Shown here piece by piece: positions 16,400-25,243 of a stretch of DNA of 44,002 nt. The first letter of the stretch is position 1. The number at the start of each line of letters is the position of its first letter. The stretch covers positions 1 to 44,002 of the forward strand of contig CACZAK010000019.1 of NCBI GenBank assembly GCA_902779075.1, written 5' to 3'. A program made the translations under genes and the position numbers. This stretch comes from an uncultured bacterium. GTDB lineage: Bacteria > Verrucomicrobiota > Kiritimatiellia > RFP12 > UBA1067. The notes below the pieces were generated by a model. It saw nothing but the letters and a program-made list of their open reading frames with translations, was not told the origin of the DNA and made no database searches.

Positions 16400-19300
16400 A
16401 CACGACGAATAAATTCTCCGCATTCGCGTCAAGGTGCGTTGCGGCGCAGCTGGCAGTTCTTGTCCTCGCCACGCAGGGAGGAGAACTCCCGAAGGCGCGC
16501 GAGCGCGTTTTCCCGCTGTCCCAGATTCGCCTCACTGGAGGTCCGCTCAAATGGCAACAGGAGCAGAACCGGGAGTACCTGCTCAGGCTCGACCCCGATC
16601 GACTCCTGAGCCGCTTCCGCCTGGAGGCCGGCCTGAAGCCGAAGGCCGAGCCGTACAACGGCTGGGAGTCGCCGAAGTTCTGGCTGGACCTCGCGGGACA
16701 CATCCTCGGCTTCTACATGGCCGGCGCGTCGATGACAGTTGAGGCGACGGGTGACGAGGAGCTGAAGCGCCGGCTCCTCTACATCGTCGACGAACTCGAC
16801 GCCATCCAGAACGCGCACGGCGACGGCTACGCGCTCGCCGCGCGGGACGGGCGCAAGGTGTTCAACGAGATCGCGTCAGGAAAGATCAACGTCAAGATCA
16901 ACCCCAAGACGGAATACGGCGCGTTCATCAACAACCGATTCGAGCCGATCTACACGCTGAACAAGGTGCTGATCGGACTCTGGCGCATCCACGTGGCGAC
17001 GGGCAGCGACAAGGCGAAGCGCGTGTTCCTGCGCCTCTCCGACTGGTTCGGCAACGCCGTCGTCGAGAAGCTGGACGACGCGCAGCTGCAGAAGGTCCTC
17101 GACTGCGAACACGCCTCCCTGCCAGAGACGTTCGCGGTCGCCTTCACGATGACTGGCGACGAGAAGTACAAGCGCTGGGCGCGCCGTCTCTGCCACGAGC
17201 GCATGCTCGCGCCGCTCGCGGACGGCAACGCCGCTCACCTCAACTTCCACCACGCGAACAACGAAATCCCCAAGTACACCGGTTTCGAGCGCGTGTACCG
17301 CATCACGGGCGAGGAGAGACTGCACCGCGCGATGGTAAACGCCAACCGGGCGTTCATCTACGATCACGCCTGGGCGAACGGCGGCAACTCGCACCGCGAG
17401 CACCTCTTCCCCAAGGCCGACTTCGAGAAGAAGCTCTTCATGGACGGTGGTCCCGAATCCTGCAATTCCGTGAACCTTCTGCGTCAGATCGAGGCGCTGT
17501 TTGAGACGGAGCCGTCGCCCGACAAGATCGACTTCTACGAGCGCGTGCTCTTTGACCATCTGCTCTCCACGCATGATCCGATCCTTGGACGCACGATCTA
17601 CTACACGCCGCCGAAGCCCGGTGCGTCGCGTACGTACTCCGACGAGTTCGACTCCATGTGGTGCTGCACCGGAACGGGGTTCGAGGCACCGGGCAAGTAC
17701 GGGCAGATGGTGTTCACCCACGCGCCGGACGAAAGCGCGGTGACGGTGCAGCTCTTTGCGCCGGCGACGCTCGACTGGAAGGCGCGCGGCGTGACGCTGC
17801 GCCAGGAAACGGCGTTTCCCTACGGCGAGACCGCGTGCGTGAAGGTGGAGGCCGTCGGGAAGGACCCGAAGTTCACGGTCAAGGTGAGACGTCCCGCCTG
17901 GGCTGGTGGAGACTTTAGGGTGTATGTGAATGGGGTGACAGCAAGCGTACAACAGCAAGATGGTAGGGCGGTTTCGATGAAACCGCCGCACGTCGTCTCC
18001 ATCACCCGCGAATGGAAGGCGGGCGACCGCATCGACATCGAGTTCCCGATGTCGCTACGCGCCGAGTTCCTGCCTGGTTCGAAGAAATACATCGCTTTCT
18101 TCTACGGTCCGACGCTGCTCGTGGGCGATCTCGGGAGCGAGGGCTTGAAGCAGGGCGACTACTTCGCGCATCCGCCAGCGTCCAACACGTCGAGCTGGAG
18201 ACTCGGCAAGCCGCTTCCGATGCCGCAGGTCCCAGCGTCCGCCGCGACCGATCCCGCGGGCTGCCTGGAGCGTACGATCGGCGGCGCAATCGCGTTCCAC
18301 CTCAAGGGAAGCGACATCCTCCTCAAGCCCATGTACGACCTCCACTTCAGCCGTTACACGATGTATTGGCGTCTTGCCGACCCGGCGGAGGAGAAGGCGT
18401 TCGCCGAGGCGACCGCGAAGGAGAAGGAGCTTGCCGGGCGCGCGGTCGATTCCGTCAAGATCGGCGACGCCGCGAACGAGAAGGCGCACGGCCTTGCAGG
18501 AGAGAAGACCGAATCCGGTCCGGGGCTTTATGGCGAACACAACGAATATCGCTGGCGCCACGCCCAGAGCGGCGGCTTCTTCGCATACCGCCTCGCGGTT
18601 GGCGACGCGCCTGGCGGGCGCACGCTTGTGGCGAAGTACCTTGCCCGCGAGCGCGGGTCGCGTACGTTCGACGTGTTGGTGGATGGCGTGAAAATCCACA
18701 CCGAGAACCTGATTGACAACAAGAAGCCCGCGTTCGTATTTACCGCGATGGTGATTCCGCAGGAACTGATCGCGGGGAAGAAGGATGTCGAGGTACGTTT
18801 CGTGCCGAAGAAGGGCAACACGGCTGGTGGGCTTTTCGGCCTCTGGCTTGTGAAATCCTCTTCGGCACCGGTTGACTGGTTGGACAAATCGGGTCATGGC
18901 GAATATGTCGTAGCCTTAGACAAGGCTGGCGGTGAAGGCTGGAAGAGCGTGGCACTCGCGCTTGGGCGCAAACACGGTGCGATGGTCATGCAGTACGATG
19001 GAATGGAAGGGTTGGTCGGTGTCCTCGCGGAGTTGAGGAAGATAAAGCCCAAATACGTATGCTTTGTCGTTCCGCCGGAATCGGCAGGGCGCAAGTTCAT
19101 CATGGTGGCCTACTGTATGATGCGCGCAATCGACGACGATCCGTACGGGGACGCGATCTGGGGCGTCATCACGGGATACAGCGCGGCGGACGGCATGAAG
19201 ATCGTGAAGGCGCCGTTGCACCGCGAAATCCGCTCCTTCGCGACGAGCATGGGCGGCGATAATGCGCTGGATAATTGGGAATCGGGATTCGCCTCCGACG

Positions 19301-20172
19301 AACGCACTGCGGACAACTTCTGGATGAAGCGTCTCGGCGGAGCGAACGAGAAGGTCGCGACGGGCGGCAACATCGCGAAGACGCTCGCCGATGCGTTCAA
19401 CACGATACCCGTCGACTATTTCGTGACAAGCGGACACGCCCGCGAGCGCAACTGGCAAATTGTCTACAACCAGAACAAGGGTATGCTCGTCCATACTGCG
19501 GAAGCCGGTCTCCAGTTCGTCGAGCCGGACGGGAAAACTAGGCACAGCCTGACGAACGCCTCGCTCAAGGTGTACATCGGCGCGGGGAACTGTCTGATCG
19601 GGCACGTCGACCGGCGCGACTGCATGGCGACCGCGTGGATGCATACGGCAGGCGTCGAGCAGTTCGTGGGTTACACGGTTCCGTCGTGGTACGGATTCAT
19701 GGGATGGGGTGTGAAAGGACTTCATGAGGAGGGGCGCTATTCGCTCGCAGAGGCCAGGTATCTTGAGAACGAGCGGCTGCTCTGGGCGAAGACGCGGAAA
19801 CACAAGCCGATGGACGAAAAGGGCCTGGGCTACGACCGGGACGTGTTAGCGTTCTACGGCGATCCTGCCCAGCGCATCATGTTTCCAAAGGACAATACGC
19901 CCTACAATGTGGTCGTGAAGGGCGATGCCGTCCGCATCTCGTTCACCTGCGATTGCTCCTTCGCACCCCTGGATGACGCACGAGGTGCGCGTCCGGTCAT
20001 GGCACTTCTCGACGCGCCGCCGCCTGGGAACACGCTCCTCGGCGCGGATGGCAAGGAAGTGGCGGAGTCCGTCGTCACGGAACGCTTCATCTTCATCCCC
20101 GTCCCCGGCAAGCACGCAGCAGGCAAAGTCCTAGAATTCAAGATCACGAAAGGCGCCCATAGCAACGGCTAG
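16396..20172 (+). CDS. GH127 beta-L-arabinofuranosidase fused to a C25/gingipain-like domain
   Basis: 1258 aa in one frame. Signal-like N-terminus, then a GH127 (DUF1680) alpha/alpha barrel (about 35-500). The zinc/nucleophile set of GH127 is visible: E354 and C356 in GPESCNS, and C423-C424 in MWCCTGTG, corresponding to Glu338, Cys340, Cys417 (nucleophile) and Cys418 of the Bifidobacterium enzyme HypBA1. Beta-sandwich domains follow (about 500-840). Residues ~850-1258 resemble a family of Planctomycetes/Verrucomicrobiota proteins related to clan CD peptidases: IWGVITGYSAAD, a histidine in YFVTSGHARERNW (H1014) and a cysteine in YIGAGNCLIGH (C1066), the usual His then Cys order of gingipain/caspase folds. 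The two halves are continuous, with no stop or frameshift. The first half should release beta-L-arabinofuranose; the role of the second is unknown. The start overlaps the upstream stop by 4 nt. Confidence 0.85.
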   Translation: MNTTNKFSAFASRCVAAQLAVLVLATQGGELPKARERVFPLSQIRLTGGPLKWQQEQNREYLLRLDPDRLLSRFRLEAGLKPKAEPYNGWESPKFWLDLAGHILGFYMAGASMTVEATGDEELKRRLLYIVDELDAIQNAHGDGYALAARDGRKVFNEIASGKINVKINPKTEYGAFINNRFEPIYTLNKVLIGLWRIHVATGSDKAKRVFLRLSDWFGNAVVEKLDDAQLQKVLDCEHASLPETFAVAFTMTGDEKYKRWARRLCHERMLAPLADGNAAHLNFHHANNEIPKYTGFERVYRITGEERLHRAMVNANRAFIYDHAWANGGNSHREHLFPKADFEKKLFMDGGPESCNSVNLLRQIEALFETEPSPDKIDFYERVLFDHLLSTHDPILGRTIYYTPPKPGASRTYSDEFDSMWCCTGTGFEAPGKYGQMVFTHAPDESAVTVQLFAPATLDWKARGVTLRQETAFPYGETACVKVEAVGKDPKFTVKVRRPAWAGGDFRVYVNGVTASVQQQDGRAVSMKPPHVVSITREWKAGDRIDIEFPMSLRAEFLPGSKKYIAFFYGPTLLVGDLGSEGLKQGDYFAHPPASNTSSWRLGKPLPMPQVPASAATDPAGCLERTIGGAIAFHLKGSDILLKPMYDLHFSRYTMYWRLADPAEEKAFAEATAKEKELAGRAVDSVKIGDAANEKAHGLAGEKTESGPGLYGEHNEYRWRHAQSGGFFAYRLAVGDAPGGRTLVAKYLARERGSRTFDVLVDGVKIHTENLIDNKKPAFVFTAMVIPQELIAGKKDVEVRFVPKKGNTAGGLFGLWLVKSSSAPVDWLDKSGHGEYVVALDKAGGEGWKSVALALGRKHGAMVMQYDGMEGLVGVLAELRKIKPKYVCFVVPPESAGRKFIMVAYCMMRAIDDDPYGDAIWGVITGYSAADGMKIVKAPLHREIRSFATSMGGDNALDNWESGFASDERTADNFWMKRLGGANEKVATGGNIAKTLADAFNTIPVDYFVTSGHARERNWQIVYNQNKGMLVHTAEAGLQFVEPDGKTRHSLTNASLKVYIGAGNCLIGHVDRRDCMATAWMHTAGVEQFVGYTVPSWYGFMGWGVKGLHEEGRYSLAEARYLENERLLWAKTRKHKPMDEKGLGYDRDVLAFYGDPAQRIMFPKDNTPYNVVVKGDAVRISFTCDCSFAPLDDARGARPVMALLDAPPPGNTLLGADGKEVAESVVTERFIFIPVPGKHAAGKVLEFKITKGAHSNG
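17962..17987 (-). repeat. Palindromic repeat inside the GH127 gene
   Basis: GGTAGGG leads into arms GGCGGTTTC and GAAACCGCC around AT. It is the reverse orientation of the CCCTACC-tailed repeat family and codes in frame for GRAVSMKPP in a surface-loop position of the beta-sandwich. Confidence 0.65.
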
Positions 20173-20175
20173 ATG

Positions 20176-20184
20176 TGGTATAAT
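20176..20184 (+). promoter_or_regulatory. Extended -10 promoter of the GH36 gene, leaderless layout
   Basis: TGG followed by TATAAT (20179-20184), 7 nt before the ATG at 20192. No good -35 is visible at 16-18 bp, consistent with an extended -10 promoter. It lies in the 19-nt gap after the GH127 gene. Confidence 0.6.
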
Positions 20185-20191
20185 ACATGCC

Positions 20192-23017
20192 ATGAAAAAG
20201 ATTCAATTGCTTTTCACATTCGCCTGTACGGCGGCGATATGTGGTGCGGCGCAACCCGCAGATGGTTCTGTAGAGGTTGTCTCCGGAAACCTTTCACGCA
20301 GTCTTGATCTTCGCGGAGGGCATCTACTCGGTAAGTCGTACAAGACGGTCGACGGCACGGAGTTCATGCGCAACGGCTCGCCCGAGTTCGCGTTCCGCGT
20401 CAATGGCAAGATGTACGCGGGTTGGTCGGTGTGGAAAGATGTCAAGGTCGCGAAGGACGAAGCGAAGGGCGGCGCACGCACGACGACCGTGACGGGTATC
20501 TCTTCTGACGGCAAGGTGGGCATTGAACTCACCTACACCACGTATCCCGACCTCGCGCTCGTCCGCAAGACGCTCGCGATTGCGAACAAGGGCGAGAAGG
20601 ACGTCGCGATCGAGGACGTTGACGTGGAGACGTTCCGTCTCGCGACGCTCGGCTGCACCAACTCCCGCGTCATGCGTCACTTCGGGCGCTATCGCGAGGA
20701 GGGGAGCGTCTATATCGGCGACTGGAACGACCCGCTCGTCGTGGTACACGACTACAGTAGGCGGTGCGGCATAGCTGTCGGCAACGAAGGTGTATCGACC
20801 ATGAAGCGCACGACGGCGTTCCAGGACGGCAGCTACATCGTTTCGGGAACGCCGCACGTCGGCGAGCGGTATCCGTTCAGGAAGTGGCTGAAGCCCGGCG
20901 AGAGCTGGACGGCCATGCCTGTCTTCACGGCGCCGTACTCGAAGTGTCCCGATCCGTCGCGCGTCGTGGAGGGGGCCGTTTCGGACTACGTGCGCAGGCA
21001 CATGGGCGTGCGGGTGGAGGCGATTCCGAACACGCCGATGTTCGTCTACAATACGTGGGTACCGTTCCTCACGCACATCGACGCGAAGCTCATCCGTGAG
21101 CTTGCCGACGCGGCGGCGGAGTGCGGCATCGAGGAGTTCGTGATCGACGACGGCTGGCAGATCAACATCTCCGACGGCAAGTATGGCCGGGGCGACTGGG
21201 CTGTTGACGAGAAGAAGTTCCCCGGCGGGCTCAAGCCCGTTTTCGACTACATCAAGTCAAAGGGCATGAGGCCGGGGCTCTGGCTGTCCCTCGCCTGGGC
21301 CGATCCTGCGTCCGCCCCCATGAAGGAGCACCCCGAGTGGTTTGTGAAGGACAAGGCGGGAAATCTCTCCAACCTGCACACCATGAACGGAAAGTCGCGC
21401 ACCGCCTGCATGGCGACGCCATGGCGCGAATACATCCGGGACAAGATCCTCGGCCTCGTGCGGGACCACGGCCTTGCGTATGTGAAGCTCGACCTCGCGA
21501 TTGCCACGAGCGCCTACGTCTATGACGACGTGCGTACGGGCTGCTACGCGAAGGACCATCCCGGACATCGCGGGTACGAGGATTCCTACGATGCGATCTT
21601 CACGGGTTGCATGAAGCTCTTCGACGAGCTGCATGAGGCCGCGCCGGACCTCTTCATCGACTGCACGTTCGAGACGGCGGGCAAGACGTTCCTCATGGAC
21701 TACGGCATCGCGAAGCACGCCGAGGGCAACTGGCTCTCCAACATTCGGTCCAACGAGGACGGACGCCTCTACGTGCGCAGTCTCGCGTGGGGCCGCACGC
21801 CTGCGCTGCCGGCGACGTCGCTCGTGATCGGCAATCTCCACCTGAACGGCGACAACCATCTGCTGTCTTTCAAATCGCTTGCGGGGACGCTTCCTATCAT
21901 GCTCGGCGATCCCCGCAAGCTTACTCTTGCCGAACGTGCCGAATACAGGGAATGGGCCGGCTGGCTCAAGGGGCTGGAGGCGCGGCACGGAATCATGTCG
22001 TTCCGCCAGGATATCCCCGGCTTCGGCGAGCCGCAGGAAGGCGCGTGGGACGGCTTTGCGCGCATCAACACAGAGACAAAGAGCGGCGGCCTCGTGGGCG
22101 TGTTCCGTCACAACGCGGTGGAACGTTCGCGCCGCGTGGCCGTGAGAGGACTTGACCCTGATGCGAAGTACGCCGTCCTGAAGGGCGCTAAGGGCGAGCG
22201 CGTGGCGGAGATGACGGGTCGCGAGCTGGAGGAGATCGGATTCGAGGTCGTCCTGTCCAAACGCTACGACGGAGAGTTGTACGAAATTGCGCGAGTGTCG
22301 TCCGAGAGGAAGATGCTCATCCACTCGCACAACGACTACGCGCAGAAGCGTCCCTTCTGGGGTGCATACGAGGCGGGGGCGGACTCTATCGAGGCCGACG
22401 TGTTCCTTGTAGACGGCGATCTGCTCGTGGCGCATTCGCGCAAGGATCTGAAAAAGGAGAACACGCTCCGCCGTCTCTATCTGGAGCCGTTGCGCGAAGT
22501 CATGCGCAAGAACGGCGGGCATGCCTACGCGGACGGTAAACCGATCCAGCTGCTCATCGACCTCAAGAACGGAAAACCGGCGCTTGACCATCTTGTGGAA
22601 ATGATCGAGAAGGAGGGCTATCGCGACTGTTTCGACATCGCGAAGAATCCCTCTGCGGCGAGACTGACGGTGACGGGCGACCATTCCAAGATTACGGATT
22701 TCTTCGCCTATCCCGATTACGTGTTCTTCGACGTGCCGCCCACCAAGAAGCTGGCCGACAAACAGTACAAGCGCGTGCCGCTCATCAGCCAATGCGCGCG
22801 CGCCTACACCAAATGGCGTTCGGGCGAGATGGACGAAGCGGACAAGGAGAAAATCCGCGCCGCCGTCCTCGAGGCCCACGCGAAAGGCTGCAAGTTCCGT
22901 CTGTGGGGTTATCCCGACAACCCCGAGGCGTGGCATCTCGCGCGCGAACTAGGAATTGACTACATCAACACCGATCATCCTTCCGCCGCCGCTGCCTTCG
23001 AGCACGCAGTCAAGTAA
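20192..23017 (+). CDS. GH36-type alpha-galactosidase fused to a GDPD/PI-PLC-like domain
   Basis: 941 aa. Signal peptide (MKKIQLLFTFACTAAICGA), N-terminal beta-supersandwich, then a GH36/GH27 clan D barrel with FVIDDGWQ (D319, D320) and the predicted nucleophile D434 in YVKLDLA, ending near residue 690. Residues ~706-941 are a separate barrel-like domain opening with MLIHSHNDY (H711, H713, N714, D715), followed by AGADSIEADVFLVDGDLLVAHS, QLLIDLKNGK and a terminal DYINTDHP. This matches exported glycerophosphodiester phosphodiesterase / PI-PLC-like proteins. The first half should cleave terminal alpha-galactose; the second may hydrolyse a phosphodiester. Both have plausible active-site residues. 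The frame is unbroken. The gene convergently faces the XylR-like gene 30 nt away. Confidence 0.85.
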   Translation: MKKIQLLFTFACTAAICGAAQPADGSVEVVSGNLSRSLDLRGGHLLGKSYKTVDGTEFMRNGSPEFAFRVNGKMYAGWSVWKDVKVAKDEAKGGARTTTVTGISSDGKVGIELTYTTYPDLALVRKTLAIANKGEKDVAIEDVDVETFRLATLGCTNSRVMRHFGRYREEGSVYIGDWNDPLVVVHDYSRRCGIAVGNEGVSTMKRTTAFQDGSYIVSGTPHVGERYPFRKWLKPGESWTAMPVFTAPYSKCPDPSRVVEGAVSDYVRRHMGVRVEAIPNTPMFVYNTWVPFLTHIDAKLIRELADAAAECGIEEFVIDDGWQINISDGKYGRGDWAVDEKKFPGGLKPVFDYIKSKGMRPGLWLSLAWADPASAPMKEHPEWFVKDKAGNLSNLHTMNGKSRTACMATPWREYIRDKILGLVRDHGLAYVKLDLAIATSAYVYDDVRTGCYAKDHPGHRGYEDSYDAIFTGCMKLFDELHEAAPDLFIDCTFETAGKTFLMDYGIAKHAEGNWLSNIRSNEDGRLYVRSLAWGRTPALPATSLVIGNLHLNGDNHLLSFKSLAGTLPIMLGDPRKLTLAERAEYREWAGWLKGLEARHGIMSFRQDIPGFGEPQEGAWDGFARINTETKSGGLVGVFRHNAVERSRRVAVRGLDPDAKYAVLKGAKGERVAEMTGRELEEIGFEVVLSKRYDGELYEIARVSSERKMLIHSHNDYAQKRPFWGAYEAGADSIEADVFLVDGDLLVAHSRKDLKKENTLRRLYLEPLREVMRKNGGHAYADGKPIQLLIDLKNGKPALDHLVEMIEKEGYRDCFDIAKNPSAARLTVTGDHSKITDFFAYPDYVFFDVPPTKKLADKQYKRVPLISQCARAYTKWRSGEMDEADKEKIRAAVLEAHAKGCKFRLWGYPDNPEAWHLARELGIDYINTDHPSAAAAFEHAVK

Positions 23018-23047
23018 TCAGGAGGATGCGTGCCATGATGCCATCCA

Positions 23048-24229
23048 TCACTGGGTTCTGCGGTCGCCGATGGGCGGGTGGCCGTAGAATTCGCGGTAGG
23101 CGTGCGAAAAGTACTGCAGCGACGAAAAGCCCGTCCTTTGGGCGACTTCCTTGACGTTGAGCCGACACTCGTTGAGGAGTCGCTTCGCCTCGCGCATCTT
23201 GACGGAGGTGATGTACTTGCCCGCTGTCGTTCCGAACGCCTTGCGGAACGCCCTCTCGAGCGAGGTGTGTGACACGCCTGCGGCCTTGGCGAGGCTCATT
23301 GCCGAGATTGGCGTGTCCATGTTCTTGTCCAGCAGCAGCATGATCTTCGCCAACCACGGAGGGTTGACGGGATAGATGGCGGTCGATTCGCGTTCGACGA
23401 TTCCGGCTGGCGGCACGAAGTAGGTCCGGCGCAGTTTCGGCCCAACGGGATTGTCGATCGCGCTTTCGAGGATGCGCATGGCGGCCTCGCCCATGGCGCG
23501 GGCGTTCACGTCGATGCTGGAGATCGTCACGGGGGCACATGTGCAGAAGGCGATGTCGTTGTACTGTCCCATGATGGCGATGTCGTCGGGCACGGCCCGT
23601 CCGTTGCGGAGGCAGGCCTCCAGGAAGTGGCTTGCCCTGAAGTCGTGTAGGCACAGGACGGCGGTATGCGGCGGGAGCGTCTTGATCCATTTGTCCAGGC
23701 ATCGCTGAAGGATGTTGATGGTGCGATGGTATTTCTTTCTTCTCATGATGGCAGGTTCGTCGAAGACCGCGCATTCGAAGCCGGCCTTCGCCACGGTTGA
23801 GGCGAACGCCTTCTCCACTGCGTCGCTGTCGTTCGAGCCGCGGTTCCCGCAGTAGGCGAAGTTCTTGAATCCCCGTCGCAGAAACCACTCGGCCGCCATC
23901 GTGCCGATCTTCCTGTCGTCGAAGCCGATGTCGATCATGTCCGGCCTCTTGGGCTTGTTGTGGAAGCGGGCGATGGGCAGGCCTGTCTCTGTCATGTAGC
24001 CGATTGTCTTTTCGCTGCACGTATTCGTGAAAATGCCGTCGCATTCCGCGAAGGCGTTGTTGTCGCGCACGTCGTCTTCCTCGATGCACCGTATGACGAT
24101 GTTGCGCTGGCTCTGCGCGTACTGCGCCATGCCCATGAGGATCTCGTTCTTGAACGCCGCCATGAGCGACGGGAACAAGAACACGATCGTCTTATTTTTC
24201 TTGAGCTTGATGTTTTTGTTGCTCGGCAT
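23048..24229 (-). CDS. XylR-type AraC-family transcriptional regulator
   Basis: 393 aa, almost exactly the length of E. coli XylR. Residues ~12-275 form a periplasmic-binding-protein/LacI-like sensor (FLFPSLMAAFKNEILMGMAQYA, FDDRKIGTMAAEWFLRRGFKNFAYCG, DIAIMGQYNDI); residues ~290-392 are two AraC helix-turn-helix motifs (SAMSLAKAAGVSHTSLERAFRKAFG and VKEVAQRTGFSSLQYFSHAYREFYG). Such proteins bind a sugar and then activate catabolic genes. The start at 24229 is chosen because the frame further upstream runs through the promoter and codes for no conserved sequence. As the only regulator beside the glycosidase genes it probably controls them; a pentose ligand is inferred from family and neighbours. 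It is transcribed against the locus. Confidence 0.88.
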   Translation of the reverse strand: MPSNKNIKLKKNKTIVFLFPSLMAAFKNEILMGMAQYAQSQRNIVIRCIEEDDVRDNNAFAECDGIFTNTCSEKTIGYMTETGLPIARFHNKPKRPDMIDIGFDDRKIGTMAAEWFLRRGFKNFAYCGNRGSNDSDAVEKAFASTVAKAGFECAVFDEPAIMRRKKYHRTINILQRCLDKWIKTLPPHTAVLCLHDFRASHFLEACLRNGRAVPDDIAIMGQYNDIAFCTCAPVTISSIDVNARAMGEAAMRILESAIDNPVGPKLRRTYFVPPAGIVERESTAIYPVNPPWLAKIMLLLDKNMDTPISAMSLAKAAGVSHTSLERAFRKAFGTTAGKYITSVKMREAKRLLNECRLNVKEVAQRTGFSSLQYFSHAYREFYGHPPIGDRRTQ

Positions 24230-24276
24230 ATTAATGGTTCTTTCGGGGTGAGTGCTACCTTGTTTCCACTGGGCGC

Positions 24277-24305
24277 AGTATATCAGATGCGGCCGGGAAA
24301 GACAA
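24277..24305 (-). promoter_or_regulatory. Promoter of the XylR-like gene
   Basis: On the minus strand TTGTCT (24305-24300), 17-bp spacer, TATACT (24282-24277). Expected start near 24270, giving a ~40-nt leader, unlike the leaderless genes on the other strand. Confidence 0.7.
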
Positions 24306-24347
24306 GTGGCACGACAACTACCGGCCAAAAAATATTCATCATTGCGC

Positions 24348-24363
24348 TATTCAAATCTGAATA
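24348..24363. promoter_or_regulatory. Inverted repeat upstream of the ATPase pseudogene
   Basis: TATTCA and TGAATA form a perfect palindrome with a 4-nt spacer, 20 nt before the start codon. A poor -10 (GGTAAT, 24371-24376) lies 6 nt before the ATG. Possible operator; the other ATPase-type genes here also have upstream inverted repeats. Confidence 0.45.
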
Positions 24364-24382
24364 GGTTTTTGGTAATGGGCGC

Positions 24383-24990
24383 ATGAAAAACCCATTCAAG
24401 TACGGATCGCGCGTTTCGGGCGGGGCGTTCTTCGTGAGAAAATCATGCGCGACATGATGGGCGTTCTGGACGGCGGCAACAATGTCGTGCTGTACGGCCC
24501 TAGACGCTACGGCAAGTCGTCTCTTGTGGGCGAGAGCCGGCGTTTCGTGATAGAGCGTTTCCGGTCGGTGGGCATCAAGATGCCGGAAGAGCTGGCGGCC
24601 AGGGTCGTGTCGCTCGCCGGAAACGTACCATACTATGTGCAGGCCGTTTCCTCGTGGGCGTACAACACCGTTGTGGGCGGGCGCGCGCGCACGATTCGCG
24701 CGGCGGACGTGGAGGAGGCGTTTTTGTCTCTTTACGCAACGGAGACGATACTTATGGAGAACGTATTCGCGTCCCGGCCAGAGAGCCAGCGACTTCTGAT
24801 GCGGGCCTTGGCCAGGGAACCGACAGCGCGTTTCGACGAGGAATATCGCGACAGGCATTCGCTTCCGTCCACGTCAACGGTGAACACGGCGCTGCGGCGG
24901 CTCGTCAAGGAGTCCATTGTCGAATTGCGAGATGGTGCATACGCGCTGTCCGATCCTCTTCTTGCATATCATCTCTCATCGCGTGGATGA
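24383..24990 (+). pseudogene. AAA ATPase pseudogene: N-terminal frameshift and missing central domain
   Basis: From the ATG at 24383 the frame reads MKNPFKYGSRVSGGAFFV, the usual opening of bacterial AAA ATPases of the archaeal-ATPase type. A one-base loss near 24433 then shifts the sequence to the frame that continues REKIMRDMMGVLDGGNNVVLYGPRRYGKSSLV, including the Walker A motif GPRRYGKSS. Right after the P-loop (VGESRRFVIERF) the protein jumps to what is normally its C-terminal third (MPEELAARVVSLAGNVPYYVQ and STVNTALRRLVKESIVELRDGAYALSDPLLAYHL, a winged-helix). The Walker B and sensor region, about 150 residues, is missing. The longest uninterrupted reading frame is 24445-24990 (181 aa). 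Unlikely to be an active ATPase. Confidence 0.75.
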
Positions 24991-25005
24991 TTCTGGTTAC
25001 ATACC

Positions 25006-25089
25006 GGTCCAAAGTCCTCCCTCCTTCGTCTTTTGTCATCTGTCCTTTGTCCAGAACAGGCGGCGGTCGCGGGGCGACCGCCCTACCGG
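25006..25089 (+). repeat. Composite element: 7-bp-period repeat plus palindrome
   Basis: GGTCCAAAGTCC (25006) leads into four heptads, CCTTCGT, CTTTTGT, CATCTGT and CCTTTGT (25023-25050). Then comes the palindrome with arms GGCGGTCGC/GCGACCGCC and tail CTACCGG (25062-25089), then another TCTAAAGTCC. It starts 15 nt after the ATPase pseudogene. Related composites occur at 33175, 35129, 36796 and 37781. Confidence 0.85.
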
Positions 25090-25147
25090 TCTAAAGTCCA
25101 CTCCGTTTCGTGTCACCAAAATCTCACAAAATCGCCCTAGATCGCCC

Positions 25148-25177
25148 TTGACGGCACGCCAGCAAAAATGCTAGACT
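25148..25177 (+). promoter_or_regulatory. Promoter of the first giant surface-protein gene
   Basis: TTGACG (25148-25153), 18-bp spacer, TAGACT (25172-25177). The leader of ~60 nt contains a hairpin with 7-bp arms, CGGGGAA (25191-25197) and TTCCCCG (25204-25210), and ends with an AGGAG Shine-Dalgarno 8 nt before the ATG at 25244. Confidence 0.6.
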
Positions 25178-25243
25178 TTTGGTGTTGTTTCGGGGAAGCC
25201 TTTTTCCCCGCAACGACAGTCTCGATAACAAGGAGATGTGAAT

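Noticed and set aside
21257..22936. Minus-strand frame of ~560 codons opposite GH36-GDPD
   Set aside because: Antisense shadow without recognisable domains; the sense frame has catalytic motifs throughout.
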